NCBI GenBank assembly: GCA_036123635.1
Contig: JAZADL010000179.1
Span: forward strand, 1 to 10,532
DNA length: 10,532 nucleotides
Direction: 5' to 3'
From: UBA9410 sp036123635
GTDB lineage: Bacteria; Actinomycetota; Acidimicrobiia; Acidimicrobiales; MedAcidi-G1
Positions 1 through 5,571 of this stretch are shown here, piece by piece (position 1 is the stretch's first letter; every line of letters begins with the position of its first letter). Position numbers and translations under genes: made by a program. The notes below the pieces were generated by a model. That model was not told the origin of the DNA. It was given only the letters and a program-made list of their open reading frames with translations, and made no database searches.

Positions 1-293
1 TCCTCGGACACGTCGCAGCACAGGAGACGGCCACCGTCGGGAAGCATCCGAGCGATGGCCAGCGAGGAAGTGCCGGTGAACGTGCCCACCTCGACGGCTA
101 GGCGAGGCCGGAGGGCAGCCGTCAGCATGGAGAGAAAAGTGGCCTGGTCTCGGGCCACCTGCATCCGGGCTTGTGGCCCGAGGGCCGTGGTGGCCTCGGC
201 TAGGGCGTCCTGCACCTCGTCAGCCGGCGAGGTGTGGTCCAGCACGTAGCGGTAGAGGGCCTCGTCCAGAAAGAAGGAACGGTGGTCGGCCAC
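1..293 (-). CDS. SAM-dependent O-methyltransferase (family 3 type), N-terminal part only; continues beyond the left edge
   Basis: On the minus strand, 97 codons run from a GTG at 293 off the left edge. The translation starts VADHRSFFLDEALYRYVLDH, and the SAM-binding motif I (EVGTFTGTSSLAIA) begins near residue 68. An acidic residue follows in CCDVSE near residue 94, where motif II is expected. This layout, a helical N-terminal segment followed by E-V-G-T-x-T-G-x-S, is typical of the caffeoyl-CoA/catechol O-methyltransferase-like family 3 enzymes, which are about 220 residues long. These are cytoplasmic, often metal-dependent, and methylate hydroxyl groups of small aromatic substrates. The substrate here cannot be told. 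The GTG at 293 is the first possible start after an in-frame TAG and has a GAGG-like ribosome site 5-10 bases upstream. It is divergent from the aldehyde dehydrogenase gene. Roughly the last 55% of the protein is outside the window. Confidence 0.85.
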   Translation of the reverse strand, partial: MADHRSFFLDEALYRYVLDHTSPADEVQDALAEATTALGPQARMQVARDQATFLSMLTAALRPRLAVEVGTFTGTSSLAIARMLPDGGRLLCCDVSE

Positions 294-565
294 AGGTCCC
301 TCAGCGATCGCCGGTGCCGCAGAGCGGTATCCGGCCCGGTTGCCGATTGGCTACCTCACCGTCGTACACCAACCGTTCCTGGCGTGCCGGCCTGTCGAAC
401 ATGGGCTCCTCCGACGGCCGGTCGGCCGCTCCACGACGGTAGCCACCGGTCCGGTGGGGGGCCGAACGGGGCGCCTCGGTACCCTCGGGGACGATTCCTG
501 ACGCCGTGTCGCGTTCCCGTCCCCAAACGGCCTGGACCGGCGACCACCGAAGAGGAGCACCACCC
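294..565. other. Divergent intergenic spacer rich in short hairpins
   Basis: This 272-bp spacer separates the leftward O-methyltransferase from the rightward aldehyde dehydrogenase, so it should carry both promoters. No convincing -35/-10 pair was found by eye. It holds three short inverted repeats: 338-355 (GGT-T-GCC / GGC-T-ACC with a 4-base loop and one T-T mismatch), 411-425 (CCGAC / GTCGG, loop GGCCG) and 443-457 (CCACCG / CGGTGG, loop GTC). The latter two lie 18 bases apart and could fold in an untranslated leader of the aldehyde dehydrogenase mRNA. No open frame here has coding character, and no known riboswitch class was recognised. The GC level is as high as in the flanking genes. 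Confidence 0.5.
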
Positions 566-2053
566 ATGGGTGACACCCCGACGATCGACCGCCAGCCGGT
601 CGACTCGCAGGAGGAATGGCGGCTGCTCATCGGTGGGGAGTGGACGGCGACCTCTGAGACTTACGAGATCGTGGATCCCAATACCACAGAGGTGGTGGGC
701 CACGCTCCGGAGGGCACGGTGGCAGATGCCGAGGCGGCTATCACCGCCGCCAAGGCCGCCCTCCCGGGCTGGCGGGACACCTCGCCGACCGAACGAGGAG
801 CGCTGCTGGAACGCCTGTCCGACATCCTCCGGGAACAGGCGCCAACCTGGTCGACCCTGGTGCAGGCCGAGACGGGGTCCACCATCAACGTTGCCGAGAC
901 CATGCAGGTCGGGTCGAACCTGGCGGACCGTTATTCGCAGTACGCAGTTCCGCGAGACCTGGACCGGGCCGAACTTCCGGTCACACAGGCTGCCTCAGCT
1001 CTAGGGCCGGCCGGCTTGGTGGGGGCGGTGGCCCATCGGCAGCCGGCGGGGGTGGTGGCCTGCATCACGTCGTACAACTTTCCGCTGGTCAACGTGGCCG
1101 GGAAACTGGCCCCGGCCCTCGCCATGGGTAACACCTGCATCATCAAGCCAGCGCCTCAGGACCCGCTGGGCGTTCTGCGCCTCGGTGAGGCTGTGGTAGA
1201 GGCCGGGTTCCCGCCCGGTGTGGTCAACGTCCTGACCTCCTCGGGGGTTGATGCCCCAGCAGCCTTGGTGTCGTCCCCCAACGTCAACATGGTCAGCTTC
1301 ACCGGATCCTCGGCCGTGGGGAAACGGATCATGGCTGACGGGGCGGCATCCATGACCCGGGTGCTGATGGAGCTGGGGGGCAAGGGCGCCCTGATCATGA
1401 CGGAGGATGCTGACATTGGGAAAGCCGTCGGCGCTATTGCCAGTGTGTGGGGATTCCACAGCGGTCAGATTTGCACGGCCCCCACCCGGGTTATCTGTCA
1501 CCGCAGCCTCTATGACGAGTTGGTGTCCACGCTGGCCAACGTGGCCGGCATGCTCAAGGTGGGTGACGCAATTGAGCGCGACACTCTGGTGGGGCCACTG
1601 GTCAGCGAACAGCAGCGCGACAACGTGGAGTCCTTCGTCCGAGGAGGGGTGGAGGCGGGTGCCACCCTGGTATGTGGCGGGGACCGCCCGGACCTGCCCG
1701 GTTACTTTGTGGCCCCCACGCTGCTGGCCGACTGCACGCCGGACATGCACGCAGTCCGTGAGGAGGCCTTCGGGCCAGTTGTCGTGGTGCTGTCTCACGA
1801 CGGCGACGATGAGGCCGTTGCTCTGGCCAATGACTCGGCGTACGGGTTGTACAGCTATGTGTACGCAGGCGACATGGCCCGGGCCTACCGGATCGCCCGC
1901 TGCCTGGAGTCCGGCAACGTGGCCTTGAACAGCGTGGTGCCCCACCCCAACGCCCCGTTCGGTGGATTCAAGGAGTCGGGGATCGGACGGGACCGCGGAA
2001 TCGCCGGCCTCGAGGCCTACAGCGAGGTGCAGGCCATCTCCTGGCTGGCCTGA
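566..2053 (+). CDS. NAD(P)+-dependent aldehyde dehydrogenase (ALDH superfamily)
   Basis: A 495-residue protein of normal ALDH length that oxidises an aldehyde to the carboxylate in the cytoplasm. The ALDH landmarks are present: the NFPL motif with the oxyanion asparagine N171, the IIKP lysine (K194), the Rossmann glycine motif FTGSSAVG (245-252), the general base E269 in MELGGKG, the nucleophile C303 in GQICTAPTR, the EEAFGP motif near 399-404, and PFGGFKESGIGR at the C-terminus. The substrate is unknown. The overall look is that of broad-specificity benzaldehyde/betaine-aldehyde-type enzymes rather than a CoA-acylating methylmalonate-semialdehyde type. The start chosen is ATG 566, because AGAGGAG (551-557) sits 8 bases upstream and the fold begins shortly after. 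An in-frame start at 506 would only add a proline/arginine-rich tail without a ribosome site. It is followed after 102 bp by the peroxiredoxin gene on the same strand. Confidence 0.95.
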   Translation: MGDTPTIDRQPVDSQEEWRLLIGGEWTATSETYEIVDPNTTEVVGHAPEGTVADAEAAITAAKAALPGWRDTSPTERGALLERLSDILREQAPTWSTLVQAETGSTINVAETMQVGSNLADRYSQYAVPRDLDRAELPVTQAASALGPAGLVGAVAHRQPAGVVACITSYNFPLVNVAGKLAPALAMGNTCIIKPAPQDPLGVLRLGEAVVEAGFPPGVVNVLTSSGVDAPAALVSSPNVNMVSFTGSSAVGKRIMADGAASMTRVLMELGGKGALIMTEDADIGKAVGAIASVWGFHSGQICTAPTRVICHRSLYDELVSTLANVAGMLKVGDAIERDTLVGPLVSEQQRDNVESFVRGGVEAGATLVCGGDRPDLPGYFVAPTLLADCTPDMHAVREEAFGPVVVVLSHDGDDEAVALANDSAYGLYSYVYAGDMARAYRIARCLESGNVALNSVVPHPNAPFGGFKESGIGRDRGIAGLEAYSEVQAISWLA

Positions 2054-2155
2054 CCACCTGACGAGCGCCGCGTCGGTCGGCTGCCTCAGCCATCGGTGTG
2101 AGCCGGATCAGGACTAGGTTCCGCTCCGGCAGGCGAATAGATCGGGAGCACGGAC

Positions 2156-2605
2156 ATGTTGGAAGTTGGAACACCGGCTCCGGACTTCGCAGTGCCCGAT
2201 CAGGACGGCACGGTGGTCACCATGGAATCCCTGCGGGGTCACTGGGTGGCCCTGTGGTGGTACCCGATGGCTTCCACCCCCGGTTGAACGGTCCAGGGAG
2301 GGGGGTTCCGTGACCGAACCCCGGAGTTCGAGGAGGCTGGTGCCGTGGTGCTGGGTGCCAGTTTCGACACCGTCGATGCACAGAAGCACTTCGCCGACGA
2401 TCAAGGGTTTCCATATCGCCTGCTAGCCGACACCACTAAGGAGGTCGGGCAGGCCTATGAAGTGGAGGCCGAGCACGGCTTACCGTTGCGGGTTACGTAT
2501 CTAATCGACCCGGAGGGCACCATCGTCCGGACCTACGACCTACGCGGCGAGGATCTGGAGGCTCACGCTGGTGTCGTCTTGGACGACATTCGAAACCTGT
2601 CCTGA
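2156..2605 (+). CDS. Selenocysteine-containing peroxiredoxin (BCP/PrxQ-like), TGA codon at 2285-2287 read as Sec44
   Basis: Read through one in-frame TGA, this is a 149-residue thioredoxin-fold peroxidase that would reduce H2O2 or organic hydroperoxides. Family features in order are DFAVPDQDG (10-18), the active-site motif PMASTPG-U-T with P37, T41 and the TGA at position 44, FRD (51-53), and RVTYLIDPEG with the conserved active-site arginine R112. The TGA stands exactly at the peroxidatic cysteine of the universal P-x3-T-x2-C motif. Frame and family similarity continue unchanged on both sides, which argues for selenocysteine rather than a broken gene. A SECIS-like hairpin starts two bases after the TGA. 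There are no cysteines at all, so it would act as a 1-Sec enzyme needing an external thiol. ATG 2156 has GGGAG 7 bases upstream. Automated callers would likely report only an 86-residue fragment from GTG 2345. The CoA-transferase gene starts 22 bp downstream, so the two probably share a transcript. The alternative is a TGC/TGT-to-TGA mutation or read error. Confidence 0.85.
2289..2316 (+). promoter_or_regulatory. Bacterial SECIS-like stem-loop directly after the in-frame TGA
   Basis: The mRNA can fold as CGGTC (2289-2293) with GACCG (2312-2316), then a 2x2 internal loop (CA / GT), then GGGA (2296-2299) with TTCC (2306-2309). This closes a six-base loop made only of G (2300-2305). Bacterial SECIS elements lie inside the coding region just 3' of the UGA, with a short upper stem and a conserved G early in the apical loop, where SelB binds. 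Position, size and loop content fit, although the loop is somewhat close to the UGA. The element also encodes residues 45-53, including three consecutive glycines. The fold was worked out by eye and no energy was calculated. Confidence 0.65.
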
Positions 2606-2627
2606 AGCCCCTGCTCCTGAGGAGGAG

Positions 2628-3842
2628 ATGGTGACCGCTCCATTGGCTGGGCTTACGGTGGTGGAGGGCACGGCATTTGTAGCCGCCCCCACCGGGGGGA
2701 TGGCCCTCGCCCAGTTGGGTGCCGACGTCATCCGTTTCGACCAGGTGGGTGGCGGGATCGATTACACCCGCTGGCCTCTCACCGCCGACGGTGTGAGCCT
2801 GTACTGGAACGGCCTGAACCGCGGCAAGCGCTCGTTGGCCGTGGATCTACGCGACCCAGAGGTCACAGACCTCCTAACTGAGCTAGTCGCCCGGACAGGA
2901 AACTTTCTGACCAACTTCCCGGCCCGAGGCTGGATGGCCTACGAGGAGTTACGGGCCCGCCGGGAGGACCTGGTGATGGTGGTCGTTACCGGATCACATG
3001 ACGGGACGACGGCGTTGGACTACACCGTCAATTGTGCCGTGGGCTACCCGAACCTCACCGGCCACCCGGACGATCCCCGTCCGGTCAACAACGTGGTTCC
3101 GGCCTGGGACCTGGTGTGCGGCCAGATGGCGGCTCTCGGCTTGGTGTCAGCCGATCGGCACCGCATGCGGACCGGCGAGGGCCAGGTAGTGACCATCGCT
3201 CTGTCCGATGTGGCCATGGCCGCCGTGGGGTCGCTCGGCAACCTGGCTGAGGTTCAGGTCAACGGCCGCGAGCGAGAGGGGGTGGGTAACGCCATCTACG
3301 GGGCGTTCGGCCGGGACTTTGCCACCGCCGACGGCCGCCGGATCATGGCGGTGGCCATCACGGCCCGACAGTGGACGGCTCTGCAGGAGGCGACTGGGAC
3401 CACGAAGGCCATAGCCGACTTAGCCGCCGAGTTGGGAGCGGACTTCGCCGACGAGGGAGCCCGGTTCCGGGCTACCGACCGCCTGTGTGAGGTTCTGGCA
3501 CCATGGTTCGTTGCTCGAACCCTGAACGAGGCGTCCGTTGCCTTGGACGATCACGGCGTCTGCTGGGGGCCTTATCGCACGGTTACCCAGATGCTGGCCG
3601 AGGACCCGCGGTGCTCGACGGCAAACCCGCTGTTTGCCGAGTTGGACCAGCCGCGTGTGGGCACCCACCTGGTTCCGGGTTCTCCCCTGGCCTTCGGTGG
3701 ATCGCAGATTGTGGACCGGGGAGCCTCCGTGGCTCCGGTCCTGGGGCAGCACACCGAGGAGATCCTTACCCTTGAGCTCGGCCTGTCGGCGGCAGAGGTG
3801 GCACGCCTGGTCGATCGGGGGGCGGTCGCAATCGCTGGCTGA
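2628..3842 (+). CDS. mct: Family III CoA-transferase (CaiB/BaiF), mesaconyl-CoA C1:C4 transferase (Mct)-like
   Basis: A 404-residue protein of normal family length. The N-terminal Rossmann-like part shows GTAFVAAPTGGMALAQLGADVIRFD, then GLNRGKRSLAVDLR. The catalytic aspartate is D161 in VVPAWDLVCGQ, followed by RMRTGEGQVVTIALSD. In this family the Asp forms an aspartyl-CoA anhydride and carries CoA between acids. The EGxAFVAAPxGGMxLAQLGADVIRFD signature, the LDYTVN segment and FGRDF match what I recall of 2-methylfumaryl-CoA isomerase from Chloroflexus, which moves CoA within mesaconate from C1 to C4. Succinyl-CoA:mesaconate CoA-transferase is the close alternative. ATG 2628 has GAGG five bases upstream. 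GTG 2631 is equally possible, with AGGAGG (2620-2625) five bases from it. It follows the selenoprotein gene by 22 bp and converges on the mch-like gene with a 19-bp gap. The family call is firm; the exact reaction is likely but not proven. Confidence 0.85.
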   Translation: MVTAPLAGLTVVEGTAFVAAPTGGMALAQLGADVIRFDQVGGGIDYTRWPLTADGVSLYWNGLNRGKRSLAVDLRDPEVTDLLTELVARTGNFLTNFPARGWMAYEELRARREDLVMVVVTGSHDGTTALDYTVNCAVGYPNLTGHPDDPRPVNNVVPAWDLVCGQMAALGLVSADRHRMRTGEGQVVTIALSDVAMAAVGSLGNLAEVQVNGREREGVGNAIYGAFGRDFATADGRRIMAVAITARQWTALQEATGTTKAIADLAAELGADFADEGARFRATDRLCEVLAPWFVARTLNEASVALDDHGVCWGPYRTVTQMLAEDPRCSTANPLFAELDQPRVGTHLVPGSPLAFGGSQIVDRGASVAPVLGQHTEEILTLELGLSAAEVARLVDRGAVAIAG

Positions 3843-3861
3843 CCGGTGGAGGTGGACGGGG

Positions 3862-4878
3862 TCAGGCGCCCCAGGTCACCACCCGCCAGTCCAGAACGGG
3901 TCGGGGAGGGTCTTCGCCCCCCTGGGCGTCAGCTTCGACCCGGATGGCTCGGAGCCGTCCCCCGGCTGCTGACCGCTCGTCGAGCAGCGTGTGGTGAAAG
4001 CCCAGGACGTCTTTCTCGAAAACTGGCGCAAGGTGGTCACAGGCCTGCCACCCGAGCACGGTGGCCGTGTCGGGAAACATGCGAGTTAGGGAGGCCTGAG
4101 CCAGACCGATGGTGTGGCCGCCGTAGACGAGGCGCCGGCCGTCCGGGCCGAGCGCCGGGTCACGATGCACGGGTGCCTGGTTGAGGGTGAGGCGGGCCAG
4201 GGCCACGGCGTTAGTTACCGTGTCTCTCAGACTGTCGGTCCGTTGGGTCCCGACGTTCCAGTCCGACACGGAGACACCGGCGAGGGGGCTGGCGTCCCAG
4301 CCGACAGGGACGCGGTCAACCCAGGCTGCTAGGTCGATTTCGGTCTCTATCTCTCCCAGATCGTCGTGGTGGTCGGTGGCGGTATCGGGATCCCGGAACC
4401 GGAGCATTGCGCACCGTTCGTAGTCGGCCACCGTGGCGTTGTCGTCCACCCGAATCGTATGGATGCCGAGCAGGGCGAGGCCCCGGGCTGGGCGGTCGTC
4501 GCGGCGTGACAGCTCGAGGAGACCCCGAACCTCAACGGTGGTCCGGAGGGTCTCACCGTGGCGGACCGGTTGGTGCAGGACCACGCCGCGGTAGAAAAGG
4601 TTGGCAAAGACCCGCCGGGTGGCGACCGTGCTCTGTCCGATTGACACATGGAGGACGAGAGCCGGGTTGACCAGGGAGCCGGGCTGGCCGGTTACCGCCT
4701 CGGCCAGAGGCCGGCTGGCAGCCGTGGCCAGCGGATCGCCGCAGATTGCCTGGTAGATAGCGGCTTCGCCGGGGCCAATGGTGACGGCCGGAGCGGGGTC
4801 CAGGGTCTGGCCAACGGCCAGGTCGTCGAAGTAGGGCCCGAGGTCGTGGTTCTCGGGGGCGGGGGCGGGATCGGGCAC
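3862..4878 (-). CDS. mch: MaoC-type double-hotdog hydratase, mesaconyl-C1-CoA hydratase (Mch)-like
   Basis: A 338-residue protein with two hotdog domains. The first starts at YFDDLAVGQTL (16-26) and includes GDPLA, a conserved ALVLHVSIGQS block near 73-83, and FANLFYRGVVLHQPVRHGETL. The second carries NQAPVHRDP (233-241), where a MaoC-like hydratase motif with its histidine would lie, then RRLVYGGHTIGLAQASL. The VYGGHxIxLA stretch and overall length resemble Mch (beta-methylmalyl-CoA dehydratase) of Rhodobacter and Chloroflexus, which interconverts mesaconyl-C1-CoA and beta-methylmalyl-CoA. Mesaconyl-C4-CoA hydratase (Meh) is an alternative but is usually shorter. GTG 4878 is the only start between an in-frame TGA 15 bases upstream and the first domain, and it lacks a clear Shine-Dalgarno sequence. 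It is convergent with the mct-like gene and divergent from whiB, with a promoter-like element about 115 bp upstream. Confidence 0.8.
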   Translation of the reverse strand: MPDPAPAPENHDLGPYFDDLAVGQTLDPAPAVTIGPGEAAIYQAICGDPLATAASRPLAEAVTGQPGSLVNPALVLHVSIGQSTVATRRVFANLFYRGVVLHQPVRHGETLRTTVEVRGLLELSRRDDRPARGLALLGIHTIRVDDNATVADYERCAMLRFRDPDTATDHHDDLGEIETEIDLAAWVDRVPVGWDASPLAGVSVSDWNVGTQRTDSLRDTVTNAVALARLTLNQAPVHRDPALGPDGRRLVYGGHTIGLAQASLTRMFPDTATVLGWQACDHLAPVFEKDVLGFHHTLLDERSAAGGRLRAIRVEADAQGGEDPPRPVLDWRVVTWGA

Positions 4879-4988
4879 GGCGACACTCTGTCAGCAACGA
4901 GCGGCCATCGCGTGGTCTTGGCCGAGCAAGCGAGAACACCGCCGTTGTTATTACCCGGTAGTCATCGTAGGGAGGCATTCAACATAGG

Positions 4989-5002
4989 TAGTGACATCAC
5001 TA
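4989..5002. promoter_or_regulatory. 14-bp palindrome, probable operator between divergent mch and whiB genes
   Basis: TAGTGA-CA-TCACTA is a perfect inverted repeat with 6-bp arms and a 2-bp centre, lying in the most AT-rich part of the window. It overlaps the putative -35 of the whiB-direction promoter (4991-4996) and the -10 of the mch-direction promoter (5000-5005). A dimeric regulator bound here would block both. The size and symmetry suit GntR/FadR-type or similar helix-turn-helix dimers, but no regulator gene of that kind lies in the window. Confidence 0.5.
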
Positions 5003-5019
5003 ATAACGATAGATAGGTT
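4991..5019 (+). promoter_or_regulatory. Putative whiB promoter (-35 GTGACA, -10 TAGGTT)
   Basis: GTGACA (4991-4996) matches five of six bases of the TTGACA -35 box. It is followed after exactly 17 bases by TAGGTT (5014-5019), which fits the relaxed actinobacterial TANNNT -10. Transcription would start near 5026, leaving a leader of about 150 bases before the whiB ATG. The -35 lies inside the 14-bp palindrome. No other comparably good pair was found upstream of whiB. A TACTAT at 5066-5071 has only a poor -35. Confidence 0.4.
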
Positions 5020-5028
5020 CTCTAACAA
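5000..5028 (-). promoter_or_regulatory. Putative mch promoter (-35 TTGTTA, -10 TATTAG)
   Basis: Read on the minus strand, TTGTTA (5028-5023) and TATTAG (5005-5000) are separated by 17 bases and each match four of six consensus positions. Transcription would begin near 4993, inside the 14-bp palindrome, giving a leader of about 115 bases before the GTG at 4878. The promoter overlaps the oppositely directed whiB promoter almost completely, so use of one should hinder the other. Confidence 0.35.
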
Positions 5029-5077
5029 TCATCGCGAGTCTCTGGAGCGCGGCGAAGACCGTTTCTACTATCTGACC

Positions 5078-5106
5078 CAACGGAGTAGGGGACGGCACAA
5101 CGGAGT
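5078..5106 (+). repeat. Two 9-bp direct repeats with 20-bp period in the whiB leader
   Basis: CAACGGAGT occurs at 5078-5086 and again at 5098-5106, exactly 20 bp apart, about two helical turns. The bases around the copies are also partly alike. Such spacing suits two protein molecules binding the same face of the DNA. The repeats lie downstream of the putative whiB transcription start and upstream of its ribosome site. Confidence 0.4.
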
Positions 5107-5112
5107 GGGACT

Positions 5113-5149
5113 AGGAGGGGCAACTCGCCCCATCCGATCAGTCCCTCCT
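5113..5149 (+). promoter_or_regulatory. Mutually exclusive hairpins in the whiB 5' leader
   Basis: Two stems share bases. The short one is GGGGC (5117-5121) with GCCCC (5127-5131) around an AACTC loop. The long one is AGGAGGG (5113-5119) with CCCTCCT (5143-5149), a perfect 7-bp match that would disrupt the first. The CCCC and CCCTCC strands could also pair with the AAGGGG ribosome site at 5161-5166, 8 bases before the whiB ATG. A leader-based control of whiB translation is therefore possible. Pyrimidine/purine-rich tracts in GC-rich DNA can also give such matches by chance. Confidence 0.3.
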
Positions 5150-5174
5150 CGGAGAACCGGAAGGGGCACAAACC

Positions 5175-5513
5175 ATGTCGGATGCAGCGACGAACCTGTA
5201 CGTCGACCCGCAGACCATGGGTTGGGTGGACGGCGCCCTGTGTGCAGGTAAAAGCGACCTGTTTTTTGCCCCATTCGCTGAACGTCCCGAGGCCCGGGTT
5301 CGACGCGAGGCACGGGCCTCCGAACTTTGTGCGGCCTGTCCGGCTATGGACACCTGCCGAGAGCACGCCCGTGACCACCGGGAGTTGGGCTTTTGGGGTG
5401 GCGAGTCAGAGGCAGAGCGGGCCACGGCCGGCTTCGCCCCAACCACCCCGATCATCGGACGCCGCCAAGTGGCCGCCCGCCGGGCCGCTGCTGCCCTGGC
5501 CGAGGTCGGCTGA
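5175..5513 (+). CDS. WhiB-family iron-sulfur transcriptional regulator
   Basis: A 112-residue protein with the four cysteines that bind a [4Fe-4S] cluster: C23, C52, C55 and C61 (C-x28-C-x2-C-x5-C). The family's turn motif follows as GFWGGESEAER (72-82), then a basic C-terminal segment (RRQVAARRAAA) that contacts DNA. WhiB proteins act in the cytoplasm, usually by binding region 4 of the primary sigma factor, and sense redox or nitric oxide or control division and antibiotic resistance. Which subgroup this belongs to cannot be told. ATG 5175 is preceded by AAGGGG at 5161-5166. The gene stands alone, divergent from the mch-like gene, with a long leader carrying a promoter-like element, direct repeats and alternative hairpins. 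It is convergent with the SDR gene, with a 7-bp inverted repeat between them. Confidence 0.95.
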   Translation: MSDAATNLYVDPQTMGWVDGALCAGKSDLFFAPFAERPEARVRREARASELCAACPAMDTCREHARDHRELGFWGGESEAERATAGFAPTTPIIGRRQVAARRAAAALAEVG

Positions 5514-5528
5514 GCGGGCGACCATCCA

Positions 5529-5550
5529 TTACCGGTCACGGTTCCGGTAA
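5529..5550. terminator. Candidate bidirectional terminator between whiB and the SDR gene
   Basis: TTACCGG (5529-5535) and CCGGTAA (5544-5550) form a perfect 7-bp stem around an 8-base loop, in the 58-bp space between the convergent stop codons (whiB ends at 5513, SDR ends at 5572). Position and symmetry suit a terminator usable from both sides. There is no U-run on either strand, as is common in actinobacterial terminators. Confidence 0.4.
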
Positions 5551-5571
5551 CTGGCCTCCGTCGGCCGCCGG

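Noticed and set aside
1001..1945. Long 314-codon open frame on the minus strand inside the aldehyde dehydrogenase gene
   Set aside because: The overlapping plus-strand frame has every ALDH motif. The antisense product resembles no family and is typical of shadow frames in high-GC coding DNA.
2079..2091. Small hairpin GGCTG-CCT-CAGCC after the aldehyde dehydrogenase stop codon, as a terminator
   Set aside because: The stem is only 5 bp with a 3-base loop and no U-run, too weak to claim in this GC content.
2115..2120. TAGGTT as a -10 box for the selenoperoxiredoxin gene
   Set aside because: It fits TANNNT, but no acceptable -35 lies 16-18 bases upstream, so a separate promoter cannot be supported.
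2345..2605. Stand-alone 86-residue protein starting at GTG 2345
   Set aside because: It is the C-terminal part of the peroxiredoxin. The frame is continuous through the TGA up to a well-supported ATG at 2156 with its own ribosome site, and a peroxiredoxin without its active site makes no sense as a separate gene.
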